NCBI RefSeq assembly: GCF_902859745.1
Contig: NZ_CADIJW010000005.1
Location: 156,831-220,830, forward strand
DNA from: Achromobacter dolens
GTDB taxonomy: Bacteria > Pseudomonadota > Gammaproteobacteria > Burkholderiales > Burkholderiaceae_B
Length of the DNA: 64,000 nucleotides
Reading direction: 5' to 3'
In this document: one piece after another, positions 1-8,952 of the stretch
Layout: every line of letters begins with the position of its first letter
Numbering within the stretch: position 1 is the stretch's first letter
Notes under the pieces: model-generated
The model's database searches: none
Told to the model about the DNA's origin: nothing
What the model saw: the letters and a program-made list of their open reading frames with translations, nothing else
Made by a program: the position numbers and the translations under genes

Positions 1-1
1 C

Positions 2-655
2 GTGCGTGAGCGCATGGATGCCGCCGGCGTGTCGCAAGTCCTGTTCAACGCGCCGCCGGGCGTGGCCTCGCGCGGCGAGCGCGGGCTGGCCGCGCTGCCG
101 GGGCGCCAGGACGAATTCCGCGCCGGCATCGAGCAGGCGCTGGGCTACGCCACGGTGCTGGCCTGCGCCCAGGTCCATGTGATGGCGGGGCTGATGCCCG
201 AAGGCGTCACGCGCGCTGAAATGCTGGACTGCTATCGCGAGAACCTCGACTGGGCCGCGCGCCAGGCGCGCTCGGCCGGCGTGACGCTGCTGATCGAGCC
301 CATCAACACGCGCGACATTCCCGGCTATTTCCTCAATCGCCAGGACGAGGCGCACCAGGTGGTGCAGGCGGTCAACGCGCCCAACCTGAAAGTGCAGATG
401 GACCTGTACCACTGCCAGATCGTCGAAGGCGACGTCAGCGCCAAGCTGCGCCAGTACCTGCCCACCGGACGCGTCGGGCACCTGCAGATCGCCGGCGTGC
501 CGTTGCGCCAGGAACCCGACCGGGGCGAGCTGGACTACGGCTGGGTCTTCTCGGTGCTGCGAGAGCTGGGCTACAGCGGCTGGATCGGCTGCGAGTACCG
601 TCCGGCCGCCGGCACCTCGGCCGGCCTGCGCTGGCTGGCCGCGGCCCGCGCTTGA
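2..655 (+). CDS. hyi: Hydroxypyruvate isomerase family protein (5' partial)
   Basis: The C-terminal 217 residues of a sugar-phosphate-isomerase-like TIM barrel of the hydroxypyruvate isomerase (Hyi/OtnI) family, which interconverts hydroxypyruvate or related keto-acids and aldehydes in the cytoplasm. Family signatures are [16 protein letters not shown] (metal-ligand Glu), [22 protein letters not shown] and the terminal Glu in GCEYRPA. The family is usually about 260 residues, so roughly 40 N-terminal residues lie before the window. The substrate could be another sugar acid. A Bug-type binding protein follows about 110 bases downstream, suggesting a small sugar-acid locus. Confidence 0.85.
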   Translation: MRERMDAAGVSQVLFNAPPGVASRGERGLAALPGRQDEFRAGIEQALGYATVLACAQVHVMAGLMPEGVTRAEMLDCYRENLDWAARQARSAGVTLLIEPINTRDIPGYFLNRQDEAHQVVQAVNAPNLKVQMDLYHCQIVEGDVSAKLRQYLPTGRVGHLQIAGVPLRQEPDRGELDYGWVFSVLRELGYSGWIGCEYRPAAGTSAGLRWLAAARA

Positions 656-719
656 TGCGGCGCCGCGCCGATGCCGCGTCCATGATCGTCCTACGCAGTG
701 CTGCTCGCCGGGCGCCGGA

Positions 720-745
720 AATATAGTTAATATGTTAATTATATT
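720..745. promoter_or_regulatory. AT-rich imperfect palindrome before the Bug gene
   Basis: Two 11-base arms (720-730 and 735-745) pair with one mismatch around a 4-base spacer, in an AT-rich island inside GC-rich DNA. It ends about 22 bases before the ATG at 768 and 10 bases before the ribosome binding site. Position and symmetry fit an operator overlapping a promoter; the binding regulator is not in view. Confidence 0.4.
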
Positions 746-767
746 CAAAATACCAGGAGACAACCCC

Positions 768-1751
768 ATGTCCAGAAGAGGCTTCATCCGCCGCGCGCTG
801 GCAACCGTGGCCGTGGCGGCGTTCGCCGCGCAAGCCGCGCCCGCGCTGGCCGGGGAATTCCCCGAGCATCCCATCCGCTGGCTGGTGCCGTTCAGCGCCG
901 GTGGCGGCAGCGACCTGGCCACCCGCATCGTGGCCAGGCACGTGAGCCAGACGCTGGGCCAGCCGGTGGTGGTGGAGAACCGCCCGGGCGCCGCCACCAT
1001 CGTCGCCGCCCAGGAAACCGCGCGCGCCGCGCCAGATGGCTACACGCTGATGACCGCCGGCATGAGCACGCTTGCGCTCAATCCGTGGCTCTACAAGCAA
1101 TTGCCGTACGACCCATGGAAGAACCTGAAACCGGTCTCGACGCTGGTGGCGCTGCCGATCGTGCTGGTGGCCTCGCCGGCCTCCGATCTGAAGAACATGC
1201 CCGAAGTGATGGCGTACCTGGCCGACGACAAGAAGGCCAGCTATGCGTCGCTGGGCGTGGGCAGTCCGCACCATCTGGCGATGGAGTTGTTCCTGTCGAT
1301 GTTCGGCGCCAAGGCCACGGCGATTCCCTACAAGGGCACGCCACCGGCCTTGCAGGACGTGGCGGCGGGCGTGGTGCCGCTGATGATGGCCGACATGGCG
1401 GCCGCGCGGCCGTTGATCCAGGCGGGCAAGCTGCGCGCCATCGCGGTGCCGGCCAACGCGCGCTCGGAACAACTGCCCGACGTGCCCACCTTCGGCGAGG
1501 CCGGCGGCCCGCCGCTGGAAGCGACCGCCTGGCAGGGCGTGGTGGCGCCGGCGCGCACGCCCAAGGCGGTGGTCGACAAGCTCAGCGGCGCGATCCAGGC
1601 GGCGTTGAAGTCGCCCGAGGTGATCAAGCAGCTCAAGCTGCAGGGCATGGAGCCGATGGGCAGCTCGTCGAACGATTTCTTCGACTACGCGCATCGTGAA
1701 TACGAGAACTGGGGCGCGGTGATCCGCCAGAAGAATATCTCGGTGGATTGA
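768..1751 (+). CDS. Bug family tripartite tricarboxylate transporter substrate-binding protein
   Basis: Periplasmic solute-binding protein of the Bug/TctC family, 327 residues. A twin-Arg-like N-terminus (MSRRGFIRRALATV) leads into a signal peptide cleaved near PALAGEFP. The mature protein shows family hallmarks: PIRWLVPFSAGGGSDLATR, VVVENRPGA, DGYTLM and AIPYKGTPPALQD. The ATG at 768 is preferred over an in-frame ATG at 732 because AGGAGA lies seven bases upstream of it and the signal peptide starts there. No TctA/TctB membrane genes are nearby, which is normal for the expanded Bug families of Bordetella and Achromobacter. The ligand is probably a small organic acid but cannot be read from sequence. 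Confidence 0.9.
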   Translation: MSRRGFIRRALATVAVAAFAAQAAPALAGEFPEHPIRWLVPFSAGGGSDLATRIVARHVSQTLGQPVVVENRPGAATIVAAQETARAAPDGYTLMTAGMSTLALNPWLYKQLPYDPWKNLKPVSTLVALPIVLVASPASDLKNMPEVMAYLADDKKASYASLGVGSPHHLAMELFLSMFGAKATAIPYKGTPPALQDVAAGVVPLMMADMAAARPLIQAGKLRAIAVPANARSEQLPDVPTFGEAGGPPLEATAWQGVVAPARTPKAVVDKLSGAIQAALKSPEVIKQLKLQGMEPMGSSSNDFFDYAHREYENWGAVIRQKNISVD

Positions 1752-1757
1752 CGGGTC

Positions 1758-2657
1758 TTAGCCCTCGGCCGCCGCGCGTTTTTGCCGCCGCGCGGTGGCG
1801 GCGCAGCCGGCCGAGGCGATGATGATGCCGCAGATCGCCAGCCACTGCGTGCCGGACAGGTGTTCGTTCAGCACGATGACGCCGGCCAGCGCGCCCATGA
1901 CGGGCTCCATGCTCAGCAGCACGCCGAAGGTCTTTTGCGGCAGGCGCCGCAACGCCACCATCTCCAGCGAATAGGGCAGGGCGCTCGACAGGATGCCGAC
2001 CGCCACGCCGGCAAGGATCAGCTTGGGATCCAGCAGCGCCATGCCGGCGTGGGCCGCGCCCACCGGCAGCGCCACCATGGTGGCCGCCAGCAGGCCCAGC
2101 GACGTGGCCTGTCCGCCGTGCACGTTGCCGGCCATCTTGCCGAAGATGATGTACAGCGCCCAGCACACCGCCGCGCCCAGCGCATAAGCGATCCCGACGG
2201 GATCGAGGTCGTGCATCGACTGGCCGGTCGGGATCAGCAGCACCAGCCCGGCCAGCGCGCAGGCGATCCAGACGAAGTCGATGGCGCGCCGCGACAGCAC
2301 CACCGCCAGGGTCAGCGGCCCGGTGAACTCGATGGCGATCGCCACGCCCAGCGGCAGGGTGCGCAGCGCCATGTAGAACAGCAGGTTCATGCAGGCCAGC
2401 GTCACGCCGTACAGCGCGATCTTGGCGGCGTTGCGCGCGGTCAGCGGAAAGCGCCATGGGCGCCAGAACGCGATGAGGATGATGGCGCCGATGACGATGC
2501 GATAGGCCGTCGTGCCTTGCGCGCCCACCTCGGGAAACAGCGACTTGGCGAACGACGTGCCGATGCACAGCGAGGCCATGGCGCCGATCAGCGACAGGGT
2601 CGGCATCAGGGTGGAGGCGGAGGCATCGCGTCCGGATGGAAGGGTGGCGGCGGTCAT
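1758..2657 (-). CDS. EamA/DMT family transporter (RhtA-like exporter)
   Basis: Inner-membrane drug/metabolite transporter of 299 residues with about ten hydrophobic segments arranged as two EamA repeats. Recognisable features are an N-terminal GAMASLCIGTSFAKSLFP segment, TAYRIVIGAIIL, and the repeat-two ALPYSLEMVALRRLPQKTFGVLLSMEPVMG, which resembles the threonine/homoserine exporter RhtA. It lies 22 bases downstream of a LysE-type exporter on the same strand, so the two are probably cotranscribed from the promoter facing the Lrp-type regulator at 3519. Amino-acid export is the likely role; the substrate is unknown. It converges with the Bug gene, leaving only six bases between stops. Confidence 0.85.
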   Translation of the reverse strand: MTAATLPSGRDASASTLMPTLSLIGAMASLCIGTSFAKSLFPEVGAQGTTAYRIVIGAIILIAFWRPWRFPLTARNAAKIALYGVTLACMNLLFYMALRTLPLGVAIAIEFTGPLTLAVVLSRRAIDFVWIACALAGLVLLIPTGQSMHDLDPVGIAYALGAAVCWALYIIFGKMAGNVHGGQATSLGLLAATMVALPVGAAHAGMALLDPKLILAGVAVGILSSALPYSLEMVALRRLPQKTFGVLLSMEPVMGALAGVIVLNEHLSGTQWLAICGIIIASAGCAATARRQKRAAAEG

Positions 2658-2679
2658 GGTGCTGCGTCTGCGGAAAGAA

Positions 2680-3324
2680 TCAGGGGTTCAAGGTCAGGGC
2701 GGTGGAGTAGAGCACGTACAGGGCCAGTGCCAGCATGATCGCGCCCAGCAGTCCTTGCTGCATGCGCAGGAACCACGGGTTGCGGCCGACCCAGCCGCGG
2801 ATGCGCGACGCGCCGTAGGCAAAGCAACTGCCATAGGGCAGGCTCAACGCCTTCATGGTCACGCCCAGCACCAGCATCTGGATCCAGACCGGGCCGTTGT
2901 CCGGCGTGGTGAACTGCGGCAGGAAGGCGATCATGAACAGCAGCACCTTCGGGTTCAGCAGATTGGTCATGAAGCCCTGCCAGAACGCGTCGCGCGCGTC
3001 GCCGGGCCGCGCGGCCAGGGAAACGTCGGCGTCACGGGCGCAGCGCAGCATGGCCTTGATGCCCAGATAACCCAGGTACAGGCCGCCCGCCGCCTTGATC
3101 GCCAGGAACAGCGTCGGAAACGCCTGCAGCACCGAGGCCAGTCCCAGCACCACGGCCGGCACCTGGATGAAACCCGCCGCCACATTGCCCAGCACGCTAT
3201 GGAACGCCGGCCGGAATCCCTGCGTCATGCCTCGCGACAGCGTCAGCGCCATGTCCGGGCCGGGAGTGAGTTTCAACGCCGCATCGGCGGCCAGGAAGAG
3301 CAGGAAAAGCTGGAGTGACGGCAT
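2680..3324 (-). CDS. LysE family amino acid exporter
   Basis: Inner-membrane LysE/RhtB exporter of 214 residues with about six hydrophobic segments. The N-terminal LKLTPGPDMALTLSRG is the family signature (TPGP motif), followed by GGLYLGYLGIKAM and NLLNPKVLLFMIAFLPQF. It reads away from the Lrp/AsnC regulator at 3519, about 195 bases apart. That arrangement is typical of an exporter induced by its amino acid through a divergent Lrp-type regulator, as in LysE-LysG or RhtB systems. Confidence 0.9.
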   Translation of the reverse strand: MPSLQLFLLFLAADAALKLTPGPDMALTLSRGMTQGFRPAFHSVLGNVAAGFIQVPAVVLGLASVLQAFPTLFLAIKAAGGLYLGYLGIKAMLRCARDADVSLAARPGDARDAFWQGFMTNLLNPKVLLFMIAFLPQFTTPDNGPVWIQMLVLGVTMKALSLPYGSCFAYGASRIRGWVGRNPWFLRMQQGLLGAIMLALALYVLYSTALTLNP

Positions 3325-3518
3325 GGGAATCGGGCTGCGCCTGGCCGCGAGGGCGGCCAGAGGGTTCCCAGTGTAAGCAAGGCGGGTGATTAATTCCTGC
3401 AGCGGGCGGTGCGCAAATGAAGTTTCCCGTCGAATTTGGGGGCGGGTCGCGCGGCGCGCCCGTTTAGAATCAGGCTACAGGCCCGCGCGGCCTGGACCGC
3501 TGCGGCGCCGAGACCCCC

Positions 3519-3995
3519 ATGGAACTAGACGATTTCGACCTTCAGATCCTGCAAAGCCTGCAGGAAGACAACCAGCGCACCAGCCAGGAGGTGGCCGAGC
3601 GCGTGAACCTGTCGCCGGTCTCGTGCCTGCGGCGCATGAAGCGGCTGCGCGAATCCGGGGCGGTGCTGGGCGATGTGTCGGTAGTGGACCCGGCGGCGGT
3701 GGGGCGCGACATCATGATGGTGGTGTTGGTGTCGCTCGAGAGCGAACGCGCCGACAAGCTGGACACCTTCAAGCGCGCGATGCGCAACGCGCCGGAGATC
3801 ATGCAGTGCCTGGCGGTCACGGGCGAAGTGGATTTCGTCGTCACCATGACCGTGCGCGACATGGCGGAGTACGACGCCTTCGCGCAGCGCCACTTCTGGG
3901 GCGACCCCAACGTGAAGCGCTTTTCGACGCTGGTGGTGATGAACCGCGTCAAGTACGGACTGGCGGTGCCGACCACGCATCCGGGCCAGGCATAG
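3519..3995 (+). CDS. Lrp/AsnC family transcriptional regulator
   Basis: DNA-binding regulator of 158 residues. An N-terminal winged helix-turn-helix (about 1-55: LDDFDLQILQSLQEDNQRTSQEVAERVNLS, then VSCLRRMKRLRESGAV) precedes a RAM/AsnC ligand-binding domain (about 65-145: VLVSLESERADKLDTFKRA, AVTGEVDFVVTMTVRDMAEYD). The family senses amino acids as octamers. It is flanked by LysE exporters on both sides (2680-3324 divergent, 4074-4682 downstream), so it probably controls amino-acid efflux. Confidence 0.9.
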   Translation: MELDDFDLQILQSLQEDNQRTSQEVAERVNLSPVSCLRRMKRLRESGAVLGDVSVVDPAAVGRDIMMVVLVSLESERADKLDTFKRAMRNAPEIMQCLAVTGEVDFVVTMTVRDMAEYDAFAQRHFWGDPNVKRFSTLVVMNRVKYGLAVPTTHPGQA

Positions 3996-4073
3996 CGGAC
4001 TCGCCGGCAATTGCGCGGCCCGCGCCGGCGGCGCTAGACTGGCCGCCTCCCTCTCTTTCCGTGTCTCACCGCC

Positions 4074-4682
4074 ATGGCATTGCATAGCTGGCTCATCTAT
4101 TTGGTTGCCGTGATCGGCCTGTCGATCACCCCCGGCCCCAACACCTTGCTGGCGCTGACCCACGGTGCGCTGCACGGGCATCGCAAGGCGCTGTGCACCA
4201 TCGCTGGCGGCGCGGCTGGCTTCATTGCGCTGATCGCCTTGTCGATGCTGGGCATCAGCGCATTGCTCAAGGCCTGGGGGCCGGCGCTGACGGTGCTGAA
4301 GTGGGCCGGCGGCGCCTATCTGGTCTGGCTCGGCATCCAGCTATGGCGTTCGCCCGGTGTGCAACTGCGCCCGGCGCCCGACATGGCGCGGCTGCGCGGC
4401 ACGCGCATGTTCAGCCAGGGTTTCTTGTCGGCGATCGCCAATCCCAAGGCGCTGCTGTTCTACGGCGCGTTCCTGCCGCAATTCATCGATCCGGGGCGCA
4501 GCCTGTTGACGCAATTCGTGATCATGGCCGCGACCTTCGTGGCCATCGAGTTCGTGGTGGAGTACGTGTTGGCGCGCCTGGCGCACCGCGTGCGGCCGTG
4601 GCTGGAGCGCGCGGGGCGGCGCTTCAACAAGGTGTGCGGGGGATTGTTCGCGGCGATGGGGGCGGCGTTGCCGGGGTCTTGA
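4074..4682 (+). CDS. LysE family amino acid exporter
   Basis: Second LysE/RhtB exporter, 202 residues, about six membrane segments. It carries the signature IGLSITPGPNTLLALTHGA, then GGAYLVWLGIQLWRS and SAIANPKALLFYGAFLPQFID. It starts 78 bases after the Lrp-type regulator on the same strand and could be cotranscribed with it. It is followed by an intrinsic terminator hairpin near 4738. It is clearly paralogous to, but divergent from, the exporter at 2680. Confidence 0.9.
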   Translation: MALHSWLIYLVAVIGLSITPGPNTLLALTHGALHGHRKALCTIAGGAAGFIALIALSMLGISALLKAWGPALTVLKWAGGAYLVWLGIQLWRSPGVQLRPAPDMARLRGTRMFSQGFLSAIANPKALLFYGAFLPQFIDPGRSLLTQFVIMAATFVAIEFVVEYVLARLAHRVRPWLERAGRRFNKVCGGLFAAMGAALPGS

Positions 4683-4737
4683 TCATCGTGGGTTTTGATC
4701 ATCGAGCATTGCCGATGCGTTGGCCGCCCCGCAATGC

Positions 4738-4769
4738 AAAAGCCCGACTCCAAGGAGCCGGGCTTTTTA
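4738..4769 (+). terminator. Intrinsic terminator after the LysE gene
   Basis: A hairpin with arms AGCCCGACTC and GAGCCGGGCT separated by CAAG is followed by TTTTT and preceded by AAAA. It can therefore act on the rightward LysE transcript and, weakly, on the leftward tRNA-Phe transcript. Confidence 0.75.
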
Positions 4770-4773
4770 ATTC

Positions 4774-4849
4774 TGGTGGCCTGGGGCGGAATCGAACCAC
4801 CGACACGCGGATTTTCAATCCGCTGCTCTACCAACTGAGCTACCAGGCC
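4774..4849 (-). tRNA. tRNA-Phe (GAA)
   Basis: A 76-base cloverleaf on the minus strand. The acceptor arm is GGCCTGG paired with CCAGGCC, the D-arm contains AGCTCAGTTGGTAGAGC, the anticodon loop is TTGAAAA (anticodon GAA), the T-arm is GGTTCGATTCC, and a 3' CCA is encoded. It lies between a LysE exporter and hemA. No integrase or duplicated tRNA 3' end was seen, so there is no sign that it serves as an integration site here. Confidence 0.97.
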
Positions 4850-5085
4850 AACGAAGTCCGCAACTATACACAATTTTTTGGACTTGTGCCAGTCGCCTCG
4901 AAAAAAGTTTGAAGAATTTCCGGGGCGCCTTCCAACGTGGAAAGGGGCAAGGGGCGCATACTACCGCAAACGGCCATTGCATGGGGGGCGACGCAAGGTC
5001 ACGTGGCGGGGCGACACGGGTCGCGAGGGGTGCGACGCAGGGTCGCGGTCGGGACGCCAAATGGCGTGGGGATAACCCGCGGGAG

Positions 5086-5091
5086 TATAAT
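5086..5091 (+). promoter_or_regulatory. Candidate -10 box for hemA
   Basis: A perfect TATAAT lies 87 bases before the hemA ATG, in the 327-base gap between tRNA-Phe and hemA. No good -35 hexamer is visible 16-18 bases upstream, so it may rely on an activator. The rest of this gap holds GC-rich, GCGAC-repetitive sequence with no other gene. Confidence 0.4.
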
Positions 5092-5177
5092 CATGGCCGG
5101 TCCGCTGTTACATGCACGCTGCACCGCATGGGCTTTGCGGGGACCACAGCTCTAATACTCACGGCCTTGTCCTTTAC

Positions 5178-6452
5178 ATGTCGGTAGCTGTCCTAGCCTT
5201 CGGTCTGAATCACACGTCCGCGCCGGTTTCGGTTCGCGAACGCGTGTCCATGCCCGTCGATCTGGTCAAGCCGGCGCTGGAAGGCCTGCGTTCCGCGTTC
5301 GGCGGGTCGGTGCGCGAAGCCGCCATCCTGTCGACCTGCAACCGCACCGAAATCTATTGCGCCGCCGACGGCCACGTGGCCGACCAGTTGCCCGCGTGGC
5401 TGGCCGAGCACAACCGCCTCGATGCCGGCACGCTGCGCCCGCATCTGTACCGTCATCAGCAGGACGACGCCGTGCGCCACGCCTTCCGCGTGGCCAGCGG
5501 GCTCGATTCCATGGTGCTGGGCGAAACCCAGATCGTCGGCCAGATGAAGGACGCCGTGCGCGCGGCTGGCGAAGCCGGTTCGCTCGGCACGCTGCTCCAC
5601 CAGATGTTCCAGCGCACCTTCTCGGTGGCCAAGGAAGTCCGCTCGCAGACCGCCATCGGCGCGCAGTCGGTGTCCATGGCCGCCGCCGCGGTGCGCCTGG
5701 CCGAACGCGTGTTCGGCAACCTCGATCAGGCCCGCACGCTGTTCATCGGCGCGGGCGAAATGATCGAGCTTTGCGCCACCCACTTCGCCGCACAGCGTCC
5801 GCGCAGCATGGTGGTGGCCAATCGCACGGCCGAACGCGCCGAGCTGCTGGCCAACCGGTTCTCGGCCAGCACCATGAAGCTGTCGGACCTGACCGACCGC
5901 CTGTCCGAATTCGACGTGGTGGTCTCCTGTACGGCCAGCTCCCTGCCCATCCTCGGTTTGGGGATGGTGGAACGGGCCACGCGCCTGCGCCGCCACCGCC
6001 CCATGGTGATGATCGACCTGGCCGTGCCGCGCGACATCGAACCCGAGGTCGGCCGCCTGGACGACGTCTACCTGTATTCCGTCGATGACCTGGGCCGCCT
6101 GGTCCAGACCGGCACCGACGCGCGCCGCGCCGCGGTGGTGCAGGCCGAGGCCATCATCGAAACCCGCGTCCAGGGCTTCATGCACTGGATGCAATCGCGC
6201 GAAGTGGTGCCCGTCATCCGCGACCTGCACCAGGCCGCCGAAGATGTCAGCGCCGCCGAACTCGAACGCGCCCGCCGCCTGCTGGCGCGCGGCGAATCGC
6301 CGGAGGCCGTGCTCGAGCAACTGGCCCACGGCCTGACCCAGAAATATCTGCATGGCCCGCTGGCGGCGTTGAACCGCAGCGAAGGCGAGGACCGCAAGCA
6401 ATTGCTTGCCTGGATGCCGCGCCTGTTCCCCGGCCGCGACTCGCGCCGTTAG
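5178..6452 (+). CDS. hemA: Glutamyl-tRNA reductase
   Basis: Cytoplasmic NADPH-dependent reductase that converts glutamyl-tRNA(Glu) to glutamate-1-semialdehyde, the first committed step of C5-pathway haem synthesis. It has 424 residues. The N-terminal catalytic domain has the nucleophile Cys in [12 protein letters not shown], followed by [19 protein letters not shown]. The NADPH domain has [11 protein letters not shown], and a C-terminal dimerisation helix follows. The ATG at 5178 is chosen because [20 protein letters not shown] is the conserved start; longer frames add unrelated residues. The ribosome site is weak. It is followed by prfA, a common hemA-prfA-prmC order. Confidence 0.97.
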   Translation: MSVAVLAFGLNHTSAPVSVRERVSMPVDLVKPALEGLRSAFGGSVREAAILSTCNRTEIYCAADGHVADQLPAWLAEHNRLDAGTLRPHLYRHQQDDAVRHAFRVASGLDSMVLGETQIVGQMKDAVRAAGEAGSLGTLLHQMFQRTFSVAKEVRSQTAIGAQSVSMAAAAVRLAERVFGNLDQARTLFIGAGEMIELCATHFAAQRPRSMVVANRTAERAELLANRFSASTMKLSDLTDRLSEFDVVVSCTASSLPILGLGMVERATRLRRHRPMVMIDLAVPRDIEPEVGRLDDVYLYSVDDLGRLVQTGTDARRAAVVQAEAIIETRVQGFMHWMQSREVVPVIRDLHQAAEDVSAAELERARRLLARGESPEAVLEQLAHGLTQKYLHGPLAALNRSEGEDRKQLLAWMPRLFPGRDSRR

Positions 6453-6477
6453 CGGCGCTGCCTCCGCCCCGCCTTGC

Positions 6478-6518
6478 GGCGGGCGCTCGTCACGGGCGCC
6501 CGCCATTTCCGTTTTCCC
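6478..6518 (+). terminator. Hairpin between hemA and prfA
   Basis: Perfect 9-base arms GGCGGGCGC (6478-6486) and GCGCCCGCC (6496-6504) are followed by a broken T-rich stretch. It could be a weak terminator or attenuator of hemA readthrough into prfA; it lacks a continuous U-run. Confidence 0.4.
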
Positions 6519-6534
6519 TTGCTGAATTCCCATC

Positions 6535-7617
6535 ATGAAATCTTCCATGCGCAGCCGGCTGGAGCATCTGTGTCACCGCCTGATCGAGGTGGACGCGTTG
6601 CTGGCCGAACCGGAAACCGCGGCCGACATGGACCGCTTCCGCAAGCTTTCGCGCGAGCGCGCCGAGCTGGAGCCGGTGGTCGAGGCGTTCACCGCCTTCG
6701 TGCGCGGCGAGGAAGACCTGGCGGCCGCGCAGGAGATGTTGTCCGATCCCGAGCTGAAGGCGATGGCCGAGGACGAGATCAAGAGCGGCCGCGTCAAGCT
6801 CGAATCGCTGGAGGCGGCGCTGCAGTTGCTGCTGCTGCCGCGCGACCCCAATGACGGCCGCAGCGTGTTCCTGGAAATCCGCGCCGGCACCGGCGGCGAT
6901 GAAAGCGCGTTGTTCTCGGGCGACCTGCTGCGCATGTACACGCGCTACGCCGAACAGCGCGGCTGGCGCGTCGAGCTGATGTCGGAAAGCCCGTCGGAGC
7001 TGGGCGGCTACAAGGAAGTGATCGCGCGCATCGAGGGCGACGGCGCCTACGGCCGCCTGAAATTCGAGTCCGGCGCGCACCGCGTGCAGCGCGTGCCCGC
7101 CACCGAGGCGCAGGGCCGCATCCACACCTCGGCCTGCACGGTGGCCATCATGGCCGAAGCCGACGAGATGTCGGAGATCGTCATCAACCCGAGCGACCTG
7201 CGCATCGACACCTTCCGCGCCAGCGGCGCCGGCGGCCAGCACATCAACAAGACCGATTCGGCCGTGCGCATCACGCACTTGCCGACCGGGCTGGTGGTGG
7301 AATGCCAGGACGACCGCTCGCAGCACCGCAACAAGGACAAGGCCATGCAGGTGCTGGCCGCGCGCCTGAAGGACAAGGAAACGCGTGAGCGCCAGAGCAA
7401 GGAAGCGGCCGAGCGCAAGAGCCTGATCGGTTCCGGCGACCGTTCCGAGCGTATCCGCACCTACAACTTCCCGCAGGGCCGCGTCACCGACCACCGCATC
7501 AACCTGACGCTGTACAAGCTGCAGCAGATCATGGAAGGCGATCTGGAGGAGCTGACCGGCGCCCTGATCGCCGAGCACCAGGCCGAGCAGTTGGCGGCGC
7601 TGGGCGACGATATCTGA
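6535..7617 (+). CDS. prfA: Peptide chain release factor 1
   Basis: RF1, 360 residues, the family's usual length. It recognises UAA and UAG stop codons on the ribosome and triggers peptide release. The domain-3 GGQ motif is present ([19 protein letters not shown]), as is the PAT-type anticodon tripeptide region ([18 protein letters not shown]). The Gln of GGQ is the methylation target of PrmC, encoded immediately downstream. The ATG at 6535 sits 82 bases after hemA. Confidence 0.98.
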   Translation: MKSSMRSRLEHLCHRLIEVDALLAEPETAADMDRFRKLSRERAELEPVVEAFTAFVRGEEDLAAAQEMLSDPELKAMAEDEIKSGRVKLESLEAALQLLLLPRDPNDGRSVFLEIRAGTGGDESALFSGDLLRMYTRYAEQRGWRVELMSESPSELGGYKEVIARIEGDGAYGRLKFESGAHRVQRVPATEAQGRIHTSACTVAIMAEADEMSEIVINPSDLRIDTFRASGAGGQHINKTDSAVRITHLPTGLVVECQDDRSQHRNKDKAMQVLAARLKDKETRERQSKEAAERKSLIGSGDRSERIRTYNFPQGRVTDHRINLTLYKLQQIMEGDLEELTGALIAEHQAEQLAALGDDI

Positions 7618-7654
7618 GCGGCTGGGCGGCCCCTTCGGCGAGAACGTTTCGACC

Positions 7655-8482
7655 ATGACGACCCAGATCAAGAGCCTGTTGCTGGACACGCGCCTGCCCC
7701 GGCTCGAGGTGCGCATGCTGCTCGAGCACGTGCTGGCCAAGCCGCGCGCCTGGCTGCTGGCGCACGACACCGATCCGCTGGCGCCGGAAACGGCTGCGGC
7801 CTACGAGGCGCTGGCGCAGCGCCGCCTGGCCGGCGAGCCGATGGCCTATCTGCTGGGCCAGCGCGAGTTCATGGGGCACATGTTCCGCGTCACGCCGGAC
7901 GTGCTGATCCCGCGCCCGGACACCGAGGTGCTGGTGGAAACCGCGCTGGAATGCGTGGCCGGACAGTCCGCGCCCGCCGTGCTGGACCTGGGCACGGGCA
8001 GCGGCGCCATCGCCATCTCGATCGCCCTGGCGCGCCGTGATGCTCGCGTGATGGCCAGCGACGTCAGCGCCGCCGCGCTGGCCGTGGCCGCGGGCAATGC
8101 CTGGGAGCTGACGGCCTCGGTGCGCTTCGTCGAGGGCAGTTGGTACGACGCGGTGCCGGCAGGCGAGGGCTTCGACCTGATCGTGTCCAACCCGCCCTAT
8201 GTCGCCAGCGACGATCCGCACCTGGGGCAGGGCGACGTGCGCTTCGAGCCGCGTGGCGCGTTGACCGACGGCGCCGATGGCCTGGAAGACCTGCGCCGCA
8301 TCGTGGCCGGCGCCCATCGCCACCTGAAGGCGGGGGGCGCGCTGTGGATGGAGCACGGTTGGGACCAGGCCGAGGCCGTGCGCGGCCTGCTGGCGGCGAC
8401 GGGCTTCAGCGATGTCCATAGCCGACGCGACCTGGCCGGCATCGAGCGCATTTCCGGCGGGCGCTGGCCGGGGCGCGGCTGA
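7655..8482 (+). CDS. prmC: Release factor glutamine methyltransferase
   Basis: PrmC (HemK), 275 residues, transfers methyl from S-adenosylmethionine to the Gln of the GGQ motif in RF1 and RF2. The helical N-terminal domain is followed by the SAM-binding motif VLDLGTGSGAIAISIAL and the catalytic NPPY tetrapeptide in DLIVSNPPYVASDDPHL, which grips the Gln side chain. It begins 37 bases after prfA and is probably cotranscribed with its substrate gene. Confidence 0.97.
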   Translation: MTTQIKSLLLDTRLPRLEVRMLLEHVLAKPRAWLLAHDTDPLAPETAAAYEALAQRRLAGEPMAYLLGQREFMGHMFRVTPDVLIPRPDTEVLVETALECVAGQSAPAVLDLGTGSGAIAISIALARRDARVMASDVSAAALAVAAGNAWELTASVRFVEGSWYDAVPAGEGFDLIVSNPPYVASDDPHLGQGDVRFEPRGALTDGADGLEDLRRIVAGAHRHLKAGGALWMEHGWDQAEAVRGLLAATGFSDVHSRRDLAGIERISGGRWPGRG

Positions 8483-8577
8483 CGCCGGGCCGGCGATTTG
8501 TAACCGGCAGCCGCGCCGCAAGCGGCCGATTCCCGGGGGCGGCCCCGGGGTATCCGGGACGAAATCCCGCCTGTACC

Positions 8578-8583
8578 TATAAT
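8578..8583 (+). promoter_or_regulatory. Candidate -10 box for grxD
   Basis: A perfect TATAAT lies 38 bases before the grxD ATG. A GC hairpin (CCCGGGGGC...GCCCCGGGG region, about 8532-8550) lies upstream. No consensus -35 is seen at the right spacing. Confidence 0.45.
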
Positions 8584-8621
8584 TGGCGTATTCCGTTATG
8601 CCTCCTGTCCAAGAGACCACC

Positions 8622-8948
8622 ATGAGCGACGTTCAAGAATTCATCCGCGAAACCGTGACCCAGCACCCCGTCGTGCTGTTCATGAAGGGCACCGCCCAAT
8701 TCCCGCAATGCGGCTTTTCCGGCAAGGCCATCCAGATCCTCAAGAGCTGTGGCGTCAAGAAGCTGGTCACCGTGAATGTGCTGGAGGACGACGAAGTCCG
8801 CCAGGGCATCAAGGAATTCTCGAACTGGCCCACCATTCCGCAGTTGTACGTGGCCGGCGAATTCATCGGCGGTTCGGACATCATGAATGAGATGAACGAG
8901 TCGGGCGAGCTCAAGACCCTGCTGGAGCAATCCGGCGCCACGGCCTGA
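8622..8948 (+). CDS. grxD: Monothiol glutaredoxin, Grx4 type
   Basis: Monothiol glutaredoxin of 108 residues with the CGFS active site ([17 protein letters not shown]), the cis-Pro in WPTIPQLYV and the glutathione-binding [11 protein letters not shown]. Proteins of this class bind a [2Fe-2S] cluster with glutathione and act in iron-sulfur transfer and iron homeostasis. The ATG at 8622 is used: MSDVQEFI is the conserved start, AAGAGA lies about six bases upstream, and the longer frame adds an unrelated leader. ubiX follows after four bases. Confidence 0.97.
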   Translation: MSDVQEFIRETVTQHPVVLFMKGTAQFPQCGFSGKAIQILKSCGVKKLVTVNVLEDDEVRQGIKEFSNWPTIPQLYVAGEFIGGSDIMNEMNESGELKTLLEQSGATA

Positions 8949-8952
8949 TTCC

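Noticed and set aside
4774-4849. tRNA-Phe as an integration site for a mobile island
   Set aside because: No integrase, no duplicated tRNA 3' end and no change to accessory-type genes on either side; the flank is the conserved hemA block.
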